Assembly: GCF_019443325.1 (NCBI RefSeq)
Contig: NZ_CP080383.1
Coordinates: 2,542,001 to 2,606,000 of the forward strand
From: Cryobacterium sp. PAMC25264
GTDB lineage: Bacteria > Actinomycetota > Actinomycetes > Actinomycetales > Microbacteriaceae
Length of the DNA stretch: 64,000 bases
Direction of reading: 5' to 3'
Shown here piece by piece: positions 1 to 10,204 of the stretch. The notes below the pieces were generated by a model that saw only the letters and a program-made list of their open reading frames with translations, searched no databases and had not been told where the DNA came from. Within the stretch, counting starts at the first letter, position 1. Every line of letters starts with the position of its first letter. Position numbers and translations under genes: made by a program.

Positions 1-227
1 CCGAGGCCGCCACTGACGCCGTCGTGCGTGGCGGCGCCGTCGAGGCTGCTGACGAAGTTGACCCGCAGGTGCGGCGTAGCCCGGTCGGTGATGAGGTACC
101 GACGGAGCACCTCGGCGGGGTCCAGACCGTCGGGGCTGGAACCCGTGGCAGCGGAATCCGCAGGGTCGAGACCCGTGGGACCGGGAATGGCGGGGTCGAG
201 GCCCTCGGGGCCGTGAGCGGCGGTCAT
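1..227 (-). CDS. Pyrimidine reductase family protein (RibD C-terminal-like), N-terminal fragment
   Basis: Only about the first 75 codons lie in the window; the gene continues past the left edge. After a low-complexity stretch rich in Gly, Pro, Asp and Ala, the protein reads LRVNFVSSLDGAATHDG, the first strand and substrate/NADPH-binding loop (VNFxxSxDG) of the RibD C-terminal/dihydrofolate-reductase-like fold. Such proteins reduce pyrimidine or pterin-type substrates with NADPH. The ATG start shares one base with the stop of the folP-family gene upstream (TGATG), so the two are probably translated together. A link to flavin or folate metabolism is inferred from fold and neighbour only. Confidence 0.75.
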   Translation of the reverse strand, partial: MTAAHGPEGLDPAIPGPTGLDPADSAATGSSPDGLDPAEVLRRYLITDRATPHLRVNFVSSLDGAATHDGVSGGL

Positions 228-1132
228 CAGGCGAGGTTGTGGCGCAGGTAGGCGGGTTCGCGGAAGCCCAGGATGGCCTCGGTCATACGCACGGCGTCCA
301 CGGCGGCCGCAACATTGTGCACCCGCACGATGCGGGCGCCCTGCAGGATGCAGTAGACGGCCGCGGCGAGGGTTCCCTCCACGCGGCGGTCCCTGTCGCG
401 GTCGAGGGTCTCGCCGATGAAGTCCTTGTTCGACACCGCCACGAGCGTCGGCAGGCCGAGCGCGGTGATCTCGCCCAGCCGGCGGGTGAGCTCGAGGGAG
501 TGCAGGGTGTTCTTGTTCAGGTCGTGGCCCGGGTCGATGACCAGCCGCTCGGCCGGCATCCCGTGAGCCAGGGCGCGGTCGACCCTGGCGAGCAGGAATT
601 CGGCGACCTCGGCCACCACATCGTCGTACTGCGGCGCCGGGTAGGGCGTGCGCGGGCGGGCCAGGCTGTGCGTGATCACCAGGGTGGCGTCGCTGTCGGC
701 GACGACCTCGGCCATCCGCGGGTCGTGCACGCCGGTGGTGTCGTTGATGACGTGGGCGCCGGCGCGGATGCTGGCCAGTGCGACGTCGGGGTCGAAGGTG
801 TCGACGGAGATGACCGCGCCGGAGCCCTGCAGGGCCGAGACCACGGGGACGACCCGGTCGATCTCCTCCGCAACGGGGATCGGCGGCCCCGGGGCGAACT
901 TGGCCCCGCCGATGTCGACCCAGTCGGCGCCATCGGCGACGGCGGCCCGGGCGGCGGCCACGGCCACGTCGAGCGCGAACGTGGCGCCTTGGTCGTAGAA
1001 AGAGTCCGGTGTGCGGTTGATCACGGCCATCACCGCGATCTCGCGGGAGAAGTCGAAGTCGCGCCCGCCGATCGTGCGCACCGGCACCTCCAAGCATGGC
1101 AGGATGACGCCGGCGGCGGTCGAACGGGCCAT
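227..1132 (-). CDS. folP: Dihydropteroate synthase family protein (FolP2-like)
   Basis: This is a TIM-barrel protein of the dihydropteroate synthase family (about 301 aa). Family landmarks are INRTPDSFYDQG near the N-terminus, VSVDTF, HVINDTTG, VIDPGHDLNKN and RIVRVHNV. Two pterin/phosphate-binding segments differ from classical FolP: the usual GGESTRPG loop reads GGAKFAPG, and the usual GASRK segment reads VSNKDFIGE. This resembles the actinobacterial FolP2 paralogue, for which lack of dihydropteroate synthase activity has been reported, so the folate role is uncertain. I chose the ATG at 1132 because a GAGGAG lies about 5 bases upstream. An alternative GTG at 1174 would overlap the oxidoreductase stop and add 14 residues. 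Confidence 0.85.
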   Translation of the reverse strand: MARSTAAGVILPCLEVPVRTIGGRDFDFSREIAVMAVINRTPDSFYDQGATFALDVAVAAARAAVADGADWVDIGGAKFAPGPPIPVAEEIDRVVPVVSALQGSGAVISVDTFDPDVALASIRAGAHVINDTTGVHDPRMAEVVADSDATLVITHSLARPRTPYPAPQYDDVVAEVAEFLLARVDRALAHGMPAERLVIDPGHDLNKNTLHSLELTRRLGEITALGLPTLVAVSNKDFIGETLDRDRDRRVEGTLAAAVYCILQGARIVRVHNVAAAVDAVRMTEAILGFREPAYLRHNLA

Positions 1133-1170
1133 CTGTACTCCTCGGGGCTGGTCGGGGTCTGCGGGCCGGA

Positions 1171-2448
1171 TCACTCGGATGCGACGAGCAGGTCCTCCAG
1201 AGCAATGCTCTCATCCGCGAGCCGCTTGGCATCCACCCGCATGCCCGAACGGATGAGGCGCTGCACGGTCTCGTTCACGTCCCAGACGTTCACGTTCATA
1301 CCTGCGACCACGTGGCCGTCCCGGAGCCAGAACGCCACGAACTCCCGCGTGGACCGGTCGCCGCGGAACACCAACTCGGCGCCGGCGGCCAGCTCGCCGA
1401 ACCCCGAGTACTCCATGCTGAGGTCGAACTGGTCTGTGTAGAAGTACGGGATGGCGTCGTACTCGGTGGTGTCGCCGAGCACGGCCCGACCCGCGGCCGC
1501 GCCGGCGGTGTCGGCGTTCGCCCAGTGCTCCACCCGCAGCCGGTGACCGAGGCGGGGGTGGTGCACGTTCGCCACGTCACCCACCGCGAACACATCGGGG
1601 TCGCTCGTCGCGAAGGTGGCCGACACGGCGATCCCGTCGTCGACCTCGAGACCGGAGCCCAGGGCCAGCTGGGTGTTGGGCGTGGCCCCGATACCGACCA
1701 CCACCAGGTCCGCCCGCACCAGGGTGCGGTCGCTCAGCCGCACCCCGGTGACCCGGGTGCCGCCGCTGCGAATCTCGCCCTCCAACTCCACCACGGTGGT
1801 GTTGTTGCCCATGTGCACCCCGTGGTCACGGTGCAGCAGATCGAACATCCCGCCCAGCTCGGCGCCGATGGCCGACTCCAGCGGCACCGGCCCACGGCCA
1901 AGCACGATCACGTCGTTGCCGTAGCCCTTGGCGGTGGCCGCGACCTCGAGTCCGATCCAGCCGCTGCCCACGATGACCACCCGTCGTCCGCCCTCCGCCA
2001 GCGCGGTGCGCAGCTTGCTGGAGTCGTCGACGCTGCGCAGGTAGTGCACGCCCGGCAGGCTCGCGCCCGGGCCGGGGAACGGCCGCGGCGACGCGCCAGT
2101 GGCCAGCAGCAGCCGGCTGTAGCGCAGGCTGCGTCCGTCGTCGAGGGTGAGTCGGTGGGCACCGCGGTCGAGCACGGCCGCCCGGTGGCCGGCGATCCGC
2201 TCGATCTCCTGCTCGGCGTACCAGGCAAGCGGATGCACGTCCACGGATTCCCGGTCCGCCCGACCGGCGAGGTACTCCTTCGACAGCGGCGGCCGGATGT
2301 ACGGCGCGGCGACCTCCTCGCCCACGAGCACGACCCGCCCGCCGAAGCCGTCGCGCACGGCTTCGGCCGCCCGCGCCCCGGCCAGTCCGCCGCCCACGAT
2401 GACCACGGGGTCGTCGCCCGCCGCGCCCTGCTGCGTTGCCTCACTCAT
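1171..2448 (-). CDS. FAD/NAD(P)-dependent oxidoreductase, ferredoxin/rubredoxin reductase type
   Basis: A 425-aa flavoprotein of the pyridine-nucleotide-disulfide oxidoreductase fold. It has an N-terminal FAD Rossmann motif (VIVGGGLAGARAAEAVR), a mid-protein NAD(P) motif (VIVGSGWIGLEVAATAKGYG) and the second FAD motif VFAVGDVA, followed by a C-terminal reductase domain. It has no redox-active CxxxxC pair, which fits single-component ferredoxin or rubredoxin reductases rather than disulfide reductases. It would pass electrons from NAD(P)H to a small iron-sulfur protein; no partner is encoded nearby. The ATG at 2448 has a good Shine-Dalgarno (GGGAG, 6 bases upstream); the longer frame adds 43 poor-quality residues. 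It is divergent from the response regulator. Confidence 0.9.
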   Translation of the reverse strand: MSEATQQGAAGDDPVVIVGGGLAGARAAEAVRDGFGGRVVLVGEEVAAPYIRPPLSKEYLAGRADRESVDVHPLAWYAEQEIERIAGHRAAVLDRGAHRLTLDDGRSLRYSRLLLATGASPRPFPGPGASLPGVHYLRSVDDSSKLRTALAEGGRRVVIVGSGWIGLEVAATAKGYGNDVIVLGRGPVPLESAIGAELGGMFDLLHRDHGVHMGNNTTVVELEGEIRSGGTRVTGVRLSDRTLVRADLVVVGIGATPNTQLALGSGLEVDDGIAVSATFATSDPDVFAVGDVANVHHPRLGHRLRVEHWANADTAGAAAGRAVLGDTTEYDAIPYFYTDQFDLSMEYSGFGELAAGAELVFRGDRSTREFVAFWLRDGHVVAGMNVNVWDVNETVQRLIRSGMRVDAKRLADESIALEDLLVASE

Positions 2449-2612
2449 CCGCTGCTCCCACTCCTGCCCTGCCCGGCGTCGGCGCACACCGGTGCGCTCT
2501 GCGCTTGACGGTAGAGGTATCCGGCGCACTCCGAAAGGCCTATCCCCGTTTCCCCCGACCCTGTACCGCCCACTCACAGCAAAGCACCAGCTAACGCGCA
2601 GATACTGGGTTC

Positions 2613-3305
2613 ATGACTGACGGCCCCCGCATCCTTATCGTTGACGACGAACCCAACATCCGGGATCTCCTCACCACCAGCCTCCGCTTCGCCGGATTTG
2701 CCGTGCGTGCCGTGGGAAACGGTGCGCAGGCGATTTCCGCCGTGCTCGAGGAAGAGCCCGACCTCATCATCCTCGACGTGATGCTGCCCGACATGAACGG
2801 CTTCGGCGTGACCAAGCGCCTGCGTTCGGCCGGGTACACCGCGCCCATCCTCTTCCTGACGGCGAAGGACGACACCGAGGACAAGATCACCGGCCTCACG
2901 GTCGGCGGTGACGATTACGTCACGAAGCCCTTCAGCCTCGACGAGATCGTGGCCCGCATCAAGGCCATCCTGCGTCGCACGATGCACGCCGACGAGGATG
3001 CCGTCATTCGCGCCGGCGAGCTCACCATGGACCAGGACACCCACGAGGTCCTCGTCGGCGACCAGCCCATCGAGCTCAGCCCTACCGAGTTCAAGCTGCT
3101 GCGTTACCTGATGCTCAACCCCAACCGGGTTCTCTCCAAGGCGCAGATCCTCGACCACGTCTGGGAATACGACTTCAACGGCGACGCGGGCATCGTCGAG
3201 TCCTACATCTCGTACCTGCGCCGCAAGGTCGACATGCACTCCAGCGAGCCGCTGATCCAGACCAAGCGAGGCTTCGGCTACATGCTCAAGGCCGCCAAGG
3301 CATAG
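2613..3305 (+). CDS. OmpR/PhoP-family response regulator
   Basis: A 230-aa two-component response regulator. The receiver domain has the acidic pair at DDE (residues 11-13), the phosphoacceptor Asp55 in LIILDVMLPD, and Lys105 in VTKPF. The C-terminal winged helix has the OmpR pattern LSPTEFKLLRYLMLNPNRVL and ends with RGFGYML. The GGDDYVTKPFSLDE segment is close to mycobacterial PhoP/TcrA-type regulators. The histidine kinase gene starts 28 bases downstream on the same strand, so the two form a cognate pair. The signal and targets cannot be read from the sequence. Confidence 0.95.
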   Translation: MTDGPRILIVDDEPNIRDLLTTSLRFAGFAVRAVGNGAQAISAVLEEEPDLIILDVMLPDMNGFGVTKRLRSAGYTAPILFLTAKDDTEDKITGLTVGGDDYVTKPFSLDEIVARIKAILRRTMHADEDAVIRAGELTMDQDTHEVLVGDQPIELSPTEFKLLRYLMLNPNRVLSKAQILDHVWEYDFNGDAGIVESYISYLRRKVDMHSSEPLIQTKRGFGYMLKAAKA

Positions 3306-3333
3306 ACCCAGATTCGCTTCCTAGACTGGACCC

Positions 3334-5142
3334 ATGCATGTGGCCCTGATGGACCGATGGAGCCGGGTATCGCTCCGCTCTAAGATCACCGGTGTAACCG
3401 TGCTGATGTTGACGCTTGGCCTACTCGTTTCCGGGGTGGGCACCATGGTCATCCTGCAGAACTACATGGTCCAGCAGGTGGATGCGCGCCTGCAGTCCTC
3501 CGCTCAAGGACTGTCGTCCAATTACCTCGACTCTCCGTTTGTCGCCAGCAGCGCCAACGGTGTGGTGGACTCCGACTACTTTGTGGCGGTGTTCGACCAG
3601 AACGGAGACCTCAAGGCTCGCACCTGGCAGGACCGGCCGCGGTCGAGCCTGCCCCTTGTCACGATCCCGATGGATCTGCAGAGCTCGAACGCGTTGAATG
3701 GTTCGATTCAGGAGCTCGCCAGCGCCGACGGCGACACGGAGTTCCACGCCGTGGCCGTGCCCTTCGTGATCAACTCCAGCGGCACCTACGGCACCGTCCT
3801 GCTCGCCCTGTCGATGCAGTCGGCCCAGAACACCGTCAACACCTATCTGAGCATCTTCCTCGGCTTCGGTGTGGGCGTGGTTGTCGTGGGCGCGATGCTG
3901 ACCCGCCTGCTCGTCACCACGACCTTCGCACCTCTCCGCGAGGCTGAGCGCACCGCAGCGGCCATCGCCGACGGCGACTTCAGCCAGCGCCTGGGCGGGG
4001 CCACCCCCAACACCGAGGTGGGCCGGCTGAATCGCTCGCTCAACACCATGCTCAGCCGCATCGACCGGGCGTTCAAGGACCGCGCCCGCACCATCGATCA
4101 GATGCGACGGTTCGTCGGCGACGCCAGCCACGAACTGCGCACCCCACTGGTTTCCGTCCGCGGGTACGCCGAGCTCTACCGGATGGGCGCCCTGCAAACC
4201 CCTGAGGACGTCGCCCAGGCCATGCAGCGCATCGAGAAGGAAGCCATCCGGATGGGCGGCCTTGTCGAGGACCTGCTCGAACTGGCCCGCCTCGACGAGA
4301 CCAAGCCGCTCGCCCTCACCCGCGTCGACCTGCTCCCCCTCGCCCAGGACGCCGCGCTGGATGCCATGGCCTCGTCCCCCGGCCGCAGCATCACCGTACT
4401 GACGAGCCACCCCGCCGAGTACGACGAGGAGGTCGTGGCGCCGCCCATCGACCTGGCCCACTCCACCGGTGAGGTCGCCGATGCCGCGCCGCTTCCCCCT
4501 GAGCCCGTCGCTGTCTCTGCTGCCGCTTCCGCGAAGGCCGCCGCCGCCGCCGCTAAGGCCGCGGCAAAGACCACGCCCAAACCGGCCGCGGTCAAGCCCG
4601 AGCAGTCCGGTTCCACGACCGGCACGATCTCCTTCGCCGGCGCCACGCTCGCGCGCCTGCGCACCCGCAAGCCCAAGCGCACGGATGCGACGGTTCCCTC
4701 CGTCGAGACCCCCGACGTCGCCGAGGCTCCGCCGGCTCTCGACGCCGTGATCATGGCCGAGGAGAACAAGGTGCGCCAGGTGATCACCAACCTGATGGGC
4801 AACGCCCTGCGCTTCAGCCCGGCCGACAGCCCGGTGGAGCTCGAGGTCGCCGTGGACCGGCGCAACCAGCGCGCATCCGTCTCCGTCATCGACCACGGTG
4901 AGGGTATCCCGCCGCAGATTCGCGACAAGATCTTCCAGCGGTTCTGGCGGGCCGACACGTCCCGCGCCCGGGAAACCGGCGGTAGCGGACTGGGGCTGGC
5001 GATCGTGGCCTCCATCGTGGCCAGCCACAACGGTTCGGTCGAGGTCGTCGAGACGCCGGGCGGCGGCGCCACCTTCCGGGTGTGGTTCCCGTTGGCCGAG
5101 TCCCCCGCGGCCCCGCAGGCGTTACCGGTGCCCCAGGGCTGA
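3334..5142 (+). CDS. Sensor histidine kinase with an unusual Ala/Pro-rich linker
   Basis: A 602-aa membrane sensor kinase, partner of the regulator just upstream. Order of parts: a membrane helix near residues 18-44, an extracellular sensor segment of about 125 residues, a second membrane helix near 170-195, a HAMP segment, and the dimerisation/phosphorylation helix DASHELRTPLVSVRGYAE with His266. An insert of about 115 residues follows (roughly 355-470), rich in Ala, Pro, Lys and Thr. It splits the kinase core before the ATP-binding domain, which then shows the N box (VITNLMGNALRF), a G box (DHGEGIPPQ) and GSGLGLAIV. The frame is intact through the insert. The catalytic motifs are all present, so activity is likely despite the insert. 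Confidence 0.93.
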   Translation: MHVALMDRWSRVSLRSKITGVTVLMLTLGLLVSGVGTMVILQNYMVQQVDARLQSSAQGLSSNYLDSPFVASSANGVVDSDYFVAVFDQNGDLKARTWQDRPRSSLPLVTIPMDLQSSNALNGSIQELASADGDTEFHAVAVPFVINSSGTYGTVLLALSMQSAQNTVNTYLSIFLGFGVGVVVVGAMLTRLLVTTTFAPLREAERTAAAIADGDFSQRLGGATPNTEVGRLNRSLNTMLSRIDRAFKDRARTIDQMRRFVGDASHELRTPLVSVRGYAELYRMGALQTPEDVAQAMQRIEKEAIRMGGLVEDLLELARLDETKPLALTRVDLLPLAQDAALDAMASSPGRSITVLTSHPAEYDEEVVAPPIDLAHSTGEVADAAPLPPEPVAVSAAASAKAAAAAAKAAAKTTPKPAAVKPEQSGSTTGTISFAGATLARLRTRKPKRTDATVPSVETPDVAEAPPALDAVIMAEENKVRQVITNLMGNALRFSPADSPVELEVAVDRRNQRASVSVIDHGEGIPPQIRDKIFQRFWRADTSRARETGGSGLGLAIVASIVASHNGSVEVVETPGGGATFRVWFPLAESPAAPQALPVPQG

Positions 5143-5289
5143 GCCGGACGGGCCGGTCCTCCCCAAGCGGGGGCCTGTCGGTTCTCTCCCCAGTGCGGCC
5201 GGGCCGGCGCATCTGCTTCGCCCGGATGCGTAGTGTCGCCCGCGGGCGGCCGACCGGTCGTCCGGGCGAGCGAGCGAGTGGAGTGAACC

Positions 5290-5580
5290 ATGACCCAGTT
5301 CCAGGTCGACAGCGAGGCATTGATCAGCACCACCGGCGCGGCGCGCGCCACCATGGGCCGCATCCAGGCCGAGGTGGCCGCGCTCCTCGGGCAGCTCACC
5401 GCCCTGGAGGGGTCCTGGTCGGGGCAGGCAGCCTCCCAGTTCCAGGCTGCGGTGTCGGCCTGGCGCACCACCCAGCAACATGTCGAACAGAGCGCGGACG
5501 CCCTCAACCAGGCGCTCGGCCGGGCCGGCCAGCAATACGCGGAGGTGGAGCAGGCCAACGCCCGGCTCTTCGCGAGCTAG
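5290..5580 (+). CDS. WXG100 family (ESAT-6-like) protein
   Basis: A 96-aa protein of the WXG100 family: two helices joined by a turn carrying SWSGQAA (the W-x-G signature), with Ala/Gln-rich amphipathic helices on both sides and length close to the family average of 100. Members are usually secreted by, or act as chaperones or partners in, ESX/type VII secretion. No EccC-type ATPase, partner WXG protein or other secretion gene is visible in this window, so it is an orphan here. The ATG follows a GGAG about 8 bases upstream. It lies 147 bases after the histidine kinase on the same strand. Confidence 0.88.
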   Translation: MTQFQVDSEALISTTGAARATMGRIQAEVAALLGQLTALEGSWSGQAASQFQAAVSAWRTTQQHVEQSADALNQALGRAGQQYAEVEQANARLFAS

Positions 5581-5614
5581 TCATGGCCTGAGAGCGCCTG
5601 GCAGGGTACGACGA

Positions 5615-5648
5615 AGGCTGGGCGCCTCCCGAGGGAGACGCCCAGCCT
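5615..5648. terminator. Bidirectional hairpin terminator between the WXG100 gene and groL
   Basis: An inverted repeat pairs AGGCTGGGCG with CGCCCAGCCT and continues inward as CTCCC/GGGAG around a short loop. It sits between two convergent genes, so it can serve both. No long T run follows, which is common in high-GC actinobacteria. Confidence 0.6.
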
Positions 5649-5683
5649 GTGGTCGTGCGGTACTGCTGTGCTGCTGGCGGGAC

Positions 5684-7453
<1,770 letters not shown>

Positions 7454-8485
7454 TTACGGCAGGATCTCCACGGCGCCGCCACCGTCGGTGGGCACCAGTT
7501 CGATCCAGGTGTTGCCCGGTGCGAGCTCGATGGCCGCGCCGTCGGCATCCGTCAACTTGATCGGCGCCGCGGGGGCGTCCTTGGTCCACGTCGCGGGCAG
7601 GGTCGATCCGTTGGTTGAGACCCAGGCCTGGCCCGTGCCTTCCAAGATGGTGCGGGGCACGTCGGTGCTGCGGTCCACGCCGACGCTGAGCACCACGACA
7701 TTGGTGGCGACCAGCCGGCCGCCGCCGGCGTCCAGGTCGGGCGCGCCGTCCTGGCCGCGCAGGTAGGCGCTGCCGGCGGGGTCCCAGGTCCAGGAGCGCT
7801 CGCTCGAGTCGGAGAACCGGGTGACGATGGTGCCGGCGGCCTCCCCGGCCGTGGCAGCCCCGGCGGAAGCCGCGCTGTCGGCGTAGTCGAACTGCCGCTC
7901 CGGCGGGGCCAGGTCTGCATGCCGGTCGACGACCTCGGCGGCGCTGAGCACCACGTCTTGCGGGGATTCCCGGTCGTCCACGCGCCGAAAAATGCCGCTG
8001 TCGTCCTGGTCGAAGATCACGTTGAGCACCGGGGTGTTCTGCATGGCTTCGATGAACTGCGGCTGCCCGCCGGAATAGGCCACGATGCCGCCGAACGGAC
8101 TCAGCAGGTCAGGGTCCATGGGCCGGATGGAGCGCACCGGGCCCACGTCGTCGGGCACGTCCGAGTGCCAGAGGGCGGCATACCGGGTGAGCCCGCCTTC
8201 CACCAGCTCTTCGAACACCAGGTCCGAGCGTTCGAGGCCGATCTGCGGCCGGGCCGCGGGGAGGTTGTCGATCTTCACGGCCAACGACGGATGCTCCGCG
8301 TCGGCCGGGTCGATCGGGGTTCCCCGCAGCGGGGCCACGGCGGGAGCCGCCGCGGTGGGCGTCGGTTCGGTGGGCGGCGCGGTGACGCAGCCGGTCAGGA
8401 CGCAGGCGGCTCCGATCAGCACAGCGGCAGCCCAGGCGTGGGAGCCGGTGCGGCGGGAGCGGGGGCGTCGAACAGGGGTGGTCAT
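7454..8485 (-). CDS. DUF3048 domain lipoprotein (YerB-like)
   Basis: A 343-aa predicted lipoprotein: Arg-rich N-terminus, hydrophobic segment, and lipobox VLTGC with the lipidated Cys at residue 33, then a Thr/Pro/Ala linker. The mature part is the DUF3048/YerB domain, with SLAVKIDNLPAARPQIGLER and GPVRSIRPMD as its best conserved stretches. The role of the family is unknown; the protein should be anchored outside the membrane. I use the ATG at 8485, since the longer frame adds 28 residues before a normal signal peptide. The Shine-Dalgarno is weak. Confidence 0.88.
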   Translation of the reverse strand: MTTPVRRPRSRRTGSHAWAAAVLIGAACVLTGCVTAPPTEPTPTAAAPAVAPLRGTPIDPADAEHPSLAVKIDNLPAARPQIGLERSDLVFEELVEGGLTRYAALWHSDVPDDVGPVRSIRPMDPDLLSPFGGIVAYSGGQPQFIEAMQNTPVLNVIFDQDDSGIFRRVDDRESPQDVVLSAAEVVDRHADLAPPERQFDYADSAASAGAATAGEAAGTIVTRFSDSSERSWTWDPAGSAYLRGQDGAPDLDAGGGRLVATNVVVLSVGVDRSTDVPRTILEGTGQAWVSTNGSTLPATWTKDAPAAPIKLTDADGAAIELAPGNTWIELVPTDGGGAVEILP

Positions 8486-8644
8486 CCGTAACGCAGTCAC
8501 GCCACACACCTTAGCTCCGCGAGGTATGTCTGCCGAGCGGGGCAAGGTGTGTGGCGTGCTGGTCATCACGGGAACCGATACATCGTCGGCGCCTGTTCAG
8601 TTGTGTGCTGCCGGCCCCGTGAGGCCGACTGTTCCACGCGAGGG

Positions 8645-8848
8645 CTATGCCGGACGAACCGACTCTGCCTGCGGACCTTTGGCTCCGGTACCGAGTTCGA
8701 AGACGACATGCTGGCCTTCTTCAAGAACCTTGTAGCCGTGCATGTCAATGGCGGAGTAGTGGACGAAAACGTCCTGCCCACCTCCATCGACCGTGATGAA
8801 GCCGAAACCCTTTTCAGCGTTGAACCATTTGACGGTTCCGTTCGCCAT
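8645..8848 (-). CDS. cspA: Cold-shock protein CspA family
   Basis: A 67-aa single cold-shock domain. RNA-binding motif RNP1 reads KGFGFITV and RNP2 reads VFVHYSAI, preceded by [11 protein letters not shown]. It binds single-stranded RNA and DNA and melts RNA structure. An AGGGGAG-type Shine-Dalgarno lies just before the ATG. The 213 bases upstream hold no gene and may include the long 5' leader typical of cold-shock genes, though I cannot define its start. Confidence 0.96.
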   Translation of the reverse strand: MANGTVKWFNAEKGFGFITVDGGGQDVFVHYSAIDMHGYKVLEEGQHVVFELGTGAKGPQAESVRPA

Positions 8849-9061
8849 GTGAAACTCCCCTAGTGCAGTGTTGACTTTCGGCTTTCACCCGCTGGTGTTA
8901 CCGGGCCTGGCGCAGTAGCTGCGTCCACCGTCCGCGAAAGAGCGCTCTCAACCCGAGAACGCGACTCGCATAAAATGAGCGACCACTGCAGATAGTAGTG
9001 ACGGCAGCGGGGATCCATAGGGGGTTGACTGGCGGGCACAACGCCACTAGGAATTCGGCGC

Positions 9062-9640
9062 TTAGCCCTCCGGTATCGCGTAGTCGGTGCCGACCACGAC
9101 GGTCAGGGTGGCGTCAGAGCCCGCGAAGTCGCTGGAGAGCAGGATCGCCGAACCGGGCAGCAGGGCCGCCACCCCGCGGGCAGCGCCCTCCAGGGAGGCA
9201 TCCGCGTAATACACGGTGGTGGTGGTGACGTCTTCGGTGTCGGCGTCACTCATGGTGCCGACGCTCCAGCCGCTGTCGGTGAGCACCTCGCCCACTGAGC
9301 GGGCGACACCGGTGGTGGCCGTGCCGTTGAGCACGGTGACACTCGCAGTGGGGTCGGTGGTGGGCTCGGCGGTGGGCACGGGCTCGGCCGTGGGCGCCTC
9401 TGAGGCGGCTTCCGTGCCGGTGCTGGTCTGGCTGGAGATTCCGGGGATGGTGAAGTTCAGCCGGTTGTTCAGCACGGTCAGTCCGATCGCTCCCACGCCC
9501 ACGAGCAGGGCCGTTGCGGCGAGCGCCCACCAGAACGCCACCCAGCGGCGGCCCTTTCGGCCGGGGGCCCGGTGCGCCCCCACGCGGTCGAGCTTGTGCG
9601 GAAGGTCGTCGAAGCGGTCTTTCGGGTACGAAGTGGGCAT
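9062..9640 (-). CDS. Membrane-anchored LytR C-terminal domain protein
   Basis: A 192-aa protein with a basic cytoplasmic N-terminus, one membrane helix at about residues 35-57, a Thr/Glu/Ala/Pro-rich spacer with repeated AEPTT-like units, and a C-terminal LytR_C domain starting near VTVLNGTATTGVA. It lacks the catalytic LytR-CpsA-Psr domain, so it is a stand-alone C-terminal domain whose function is unknown, probably cell-envelope related. The ATG at 9640 was preferred over an upstream extension. It follows the DUF3263 gene by 49 bases on the same strand. Confidence 0.85.
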   Translation of the reverse strand: MPTSYPKDRFDDLPHKLDRVGAHRAPGRKGRRWVAFWWALAATALLVGVGAIGLTVLNNRLNFTIPGISSQTSTGTEAASEAPTAEPVPTAEPTTDPTASVTVLNGTATTGVARSVGEVLTDSGWSVGTMSDADTEDVTTTTVYYADASLEGAARGVAALLPGSAILLSSDFAGSDATLTVVVGTDYAIPEG

Positions 9641-9689
9641 CGTGAGTCTGGTTCGATCCTCGGTTGGCTGAACACGCGGTAGGAGGGTC

Positions 9690-9998
9690 CTACTCGATGG
9701 GGCGGATGGCCCGGCGCGACCGGGCCTGGGACCGCGCGTCACGCATCCGCTGCAGGCGTTTCACCAGCATGGGATCGTGGGCGAGGGCAAGCGGGGAGTC
9801 GAGCAGGGCACCCAACAACTGATAGTAGCGGGCAGCCGACAGGCCGAACTCGGCCCGGATCGCCTGTTCCTTGGCGCCTGGGTGGGACCACCAGCGCCGT
9901 TCGAAAGCGAGTACGGCGGTGTCGCGCGGGCTGAGCGCCGTGCCGCCGTCGACACCCCGATCGCTCTCGCCGTGCCCGCTGGTCGCCATACGCGTCAT
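9690..9998 (-). CDS. DUF3263 family protein
   Basis: A 102-aa protein of the DUF3263 family common in actinobacteria. The core reads LAFERRWWSHPGAKEQAIR then FGLSAARYYQLLGAL, a helix-turn-helix-like pattern that suggests nucleic-acid binding, although no member is characterised to my knowledge. It is followed on the same strand by the LytR_C gene, a pairing that recurs in this order in actinobacteria. Two in-frame ATG codons (9998 and 9989) are possible starts. Confidence 0.85.
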   Translation of the reverse strand: MTRMATSGHGESDRGVDGGTALSPRDTAVLAFERRWWSHPGAKEQAIRAEFGLSAARYYQLLGALLDSPLALAHDPMLVKRLQRMRDARSQARSRRAIRPIE

Positions 9999-10204
9999 CC
10001 TATTTGGCGTGGACTGGGTTTTCGCTGACCGGCGCGGCCTGTCCCGCCGGTCGCTGCCCGCTCCGGCAGTGATGACCGCCGGCTGGGAATCCCCCGGCCC
10101 GGGGAATGTCCGGGGGCCCGGCCGAGTTTAGGCTGGAGGCAGCAATCTGCCCGCTGAGTTGCCCGCAAGAGTAATGCCGCACAGAAGTAGTGAAGGGACG
10201 CACC

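Noticed and set aside
239..1441. Long plus-strand open frames opposite folP, and similar frames opposite most genes
   Set aside because: High GC leaves few stops in the antisense frames. Their translations are rich in Arg, Gly, His and Pro and match no family, while the other strand encodes clear enzymes.
4176..5558. A 460-residue minus-strand frame across the kinase and WXG100 genes
   Set aside because: It is an antisense shadow; both plus-strand genes have full family motifs.
8849..9061. A possible cold-shock RNA thermometer leader or small RNA upstream of cspA
   Set aside because: A long leader is plausible, but I see no defined fold, conserved cold box or clear promoter, so I did not list it as a feature.
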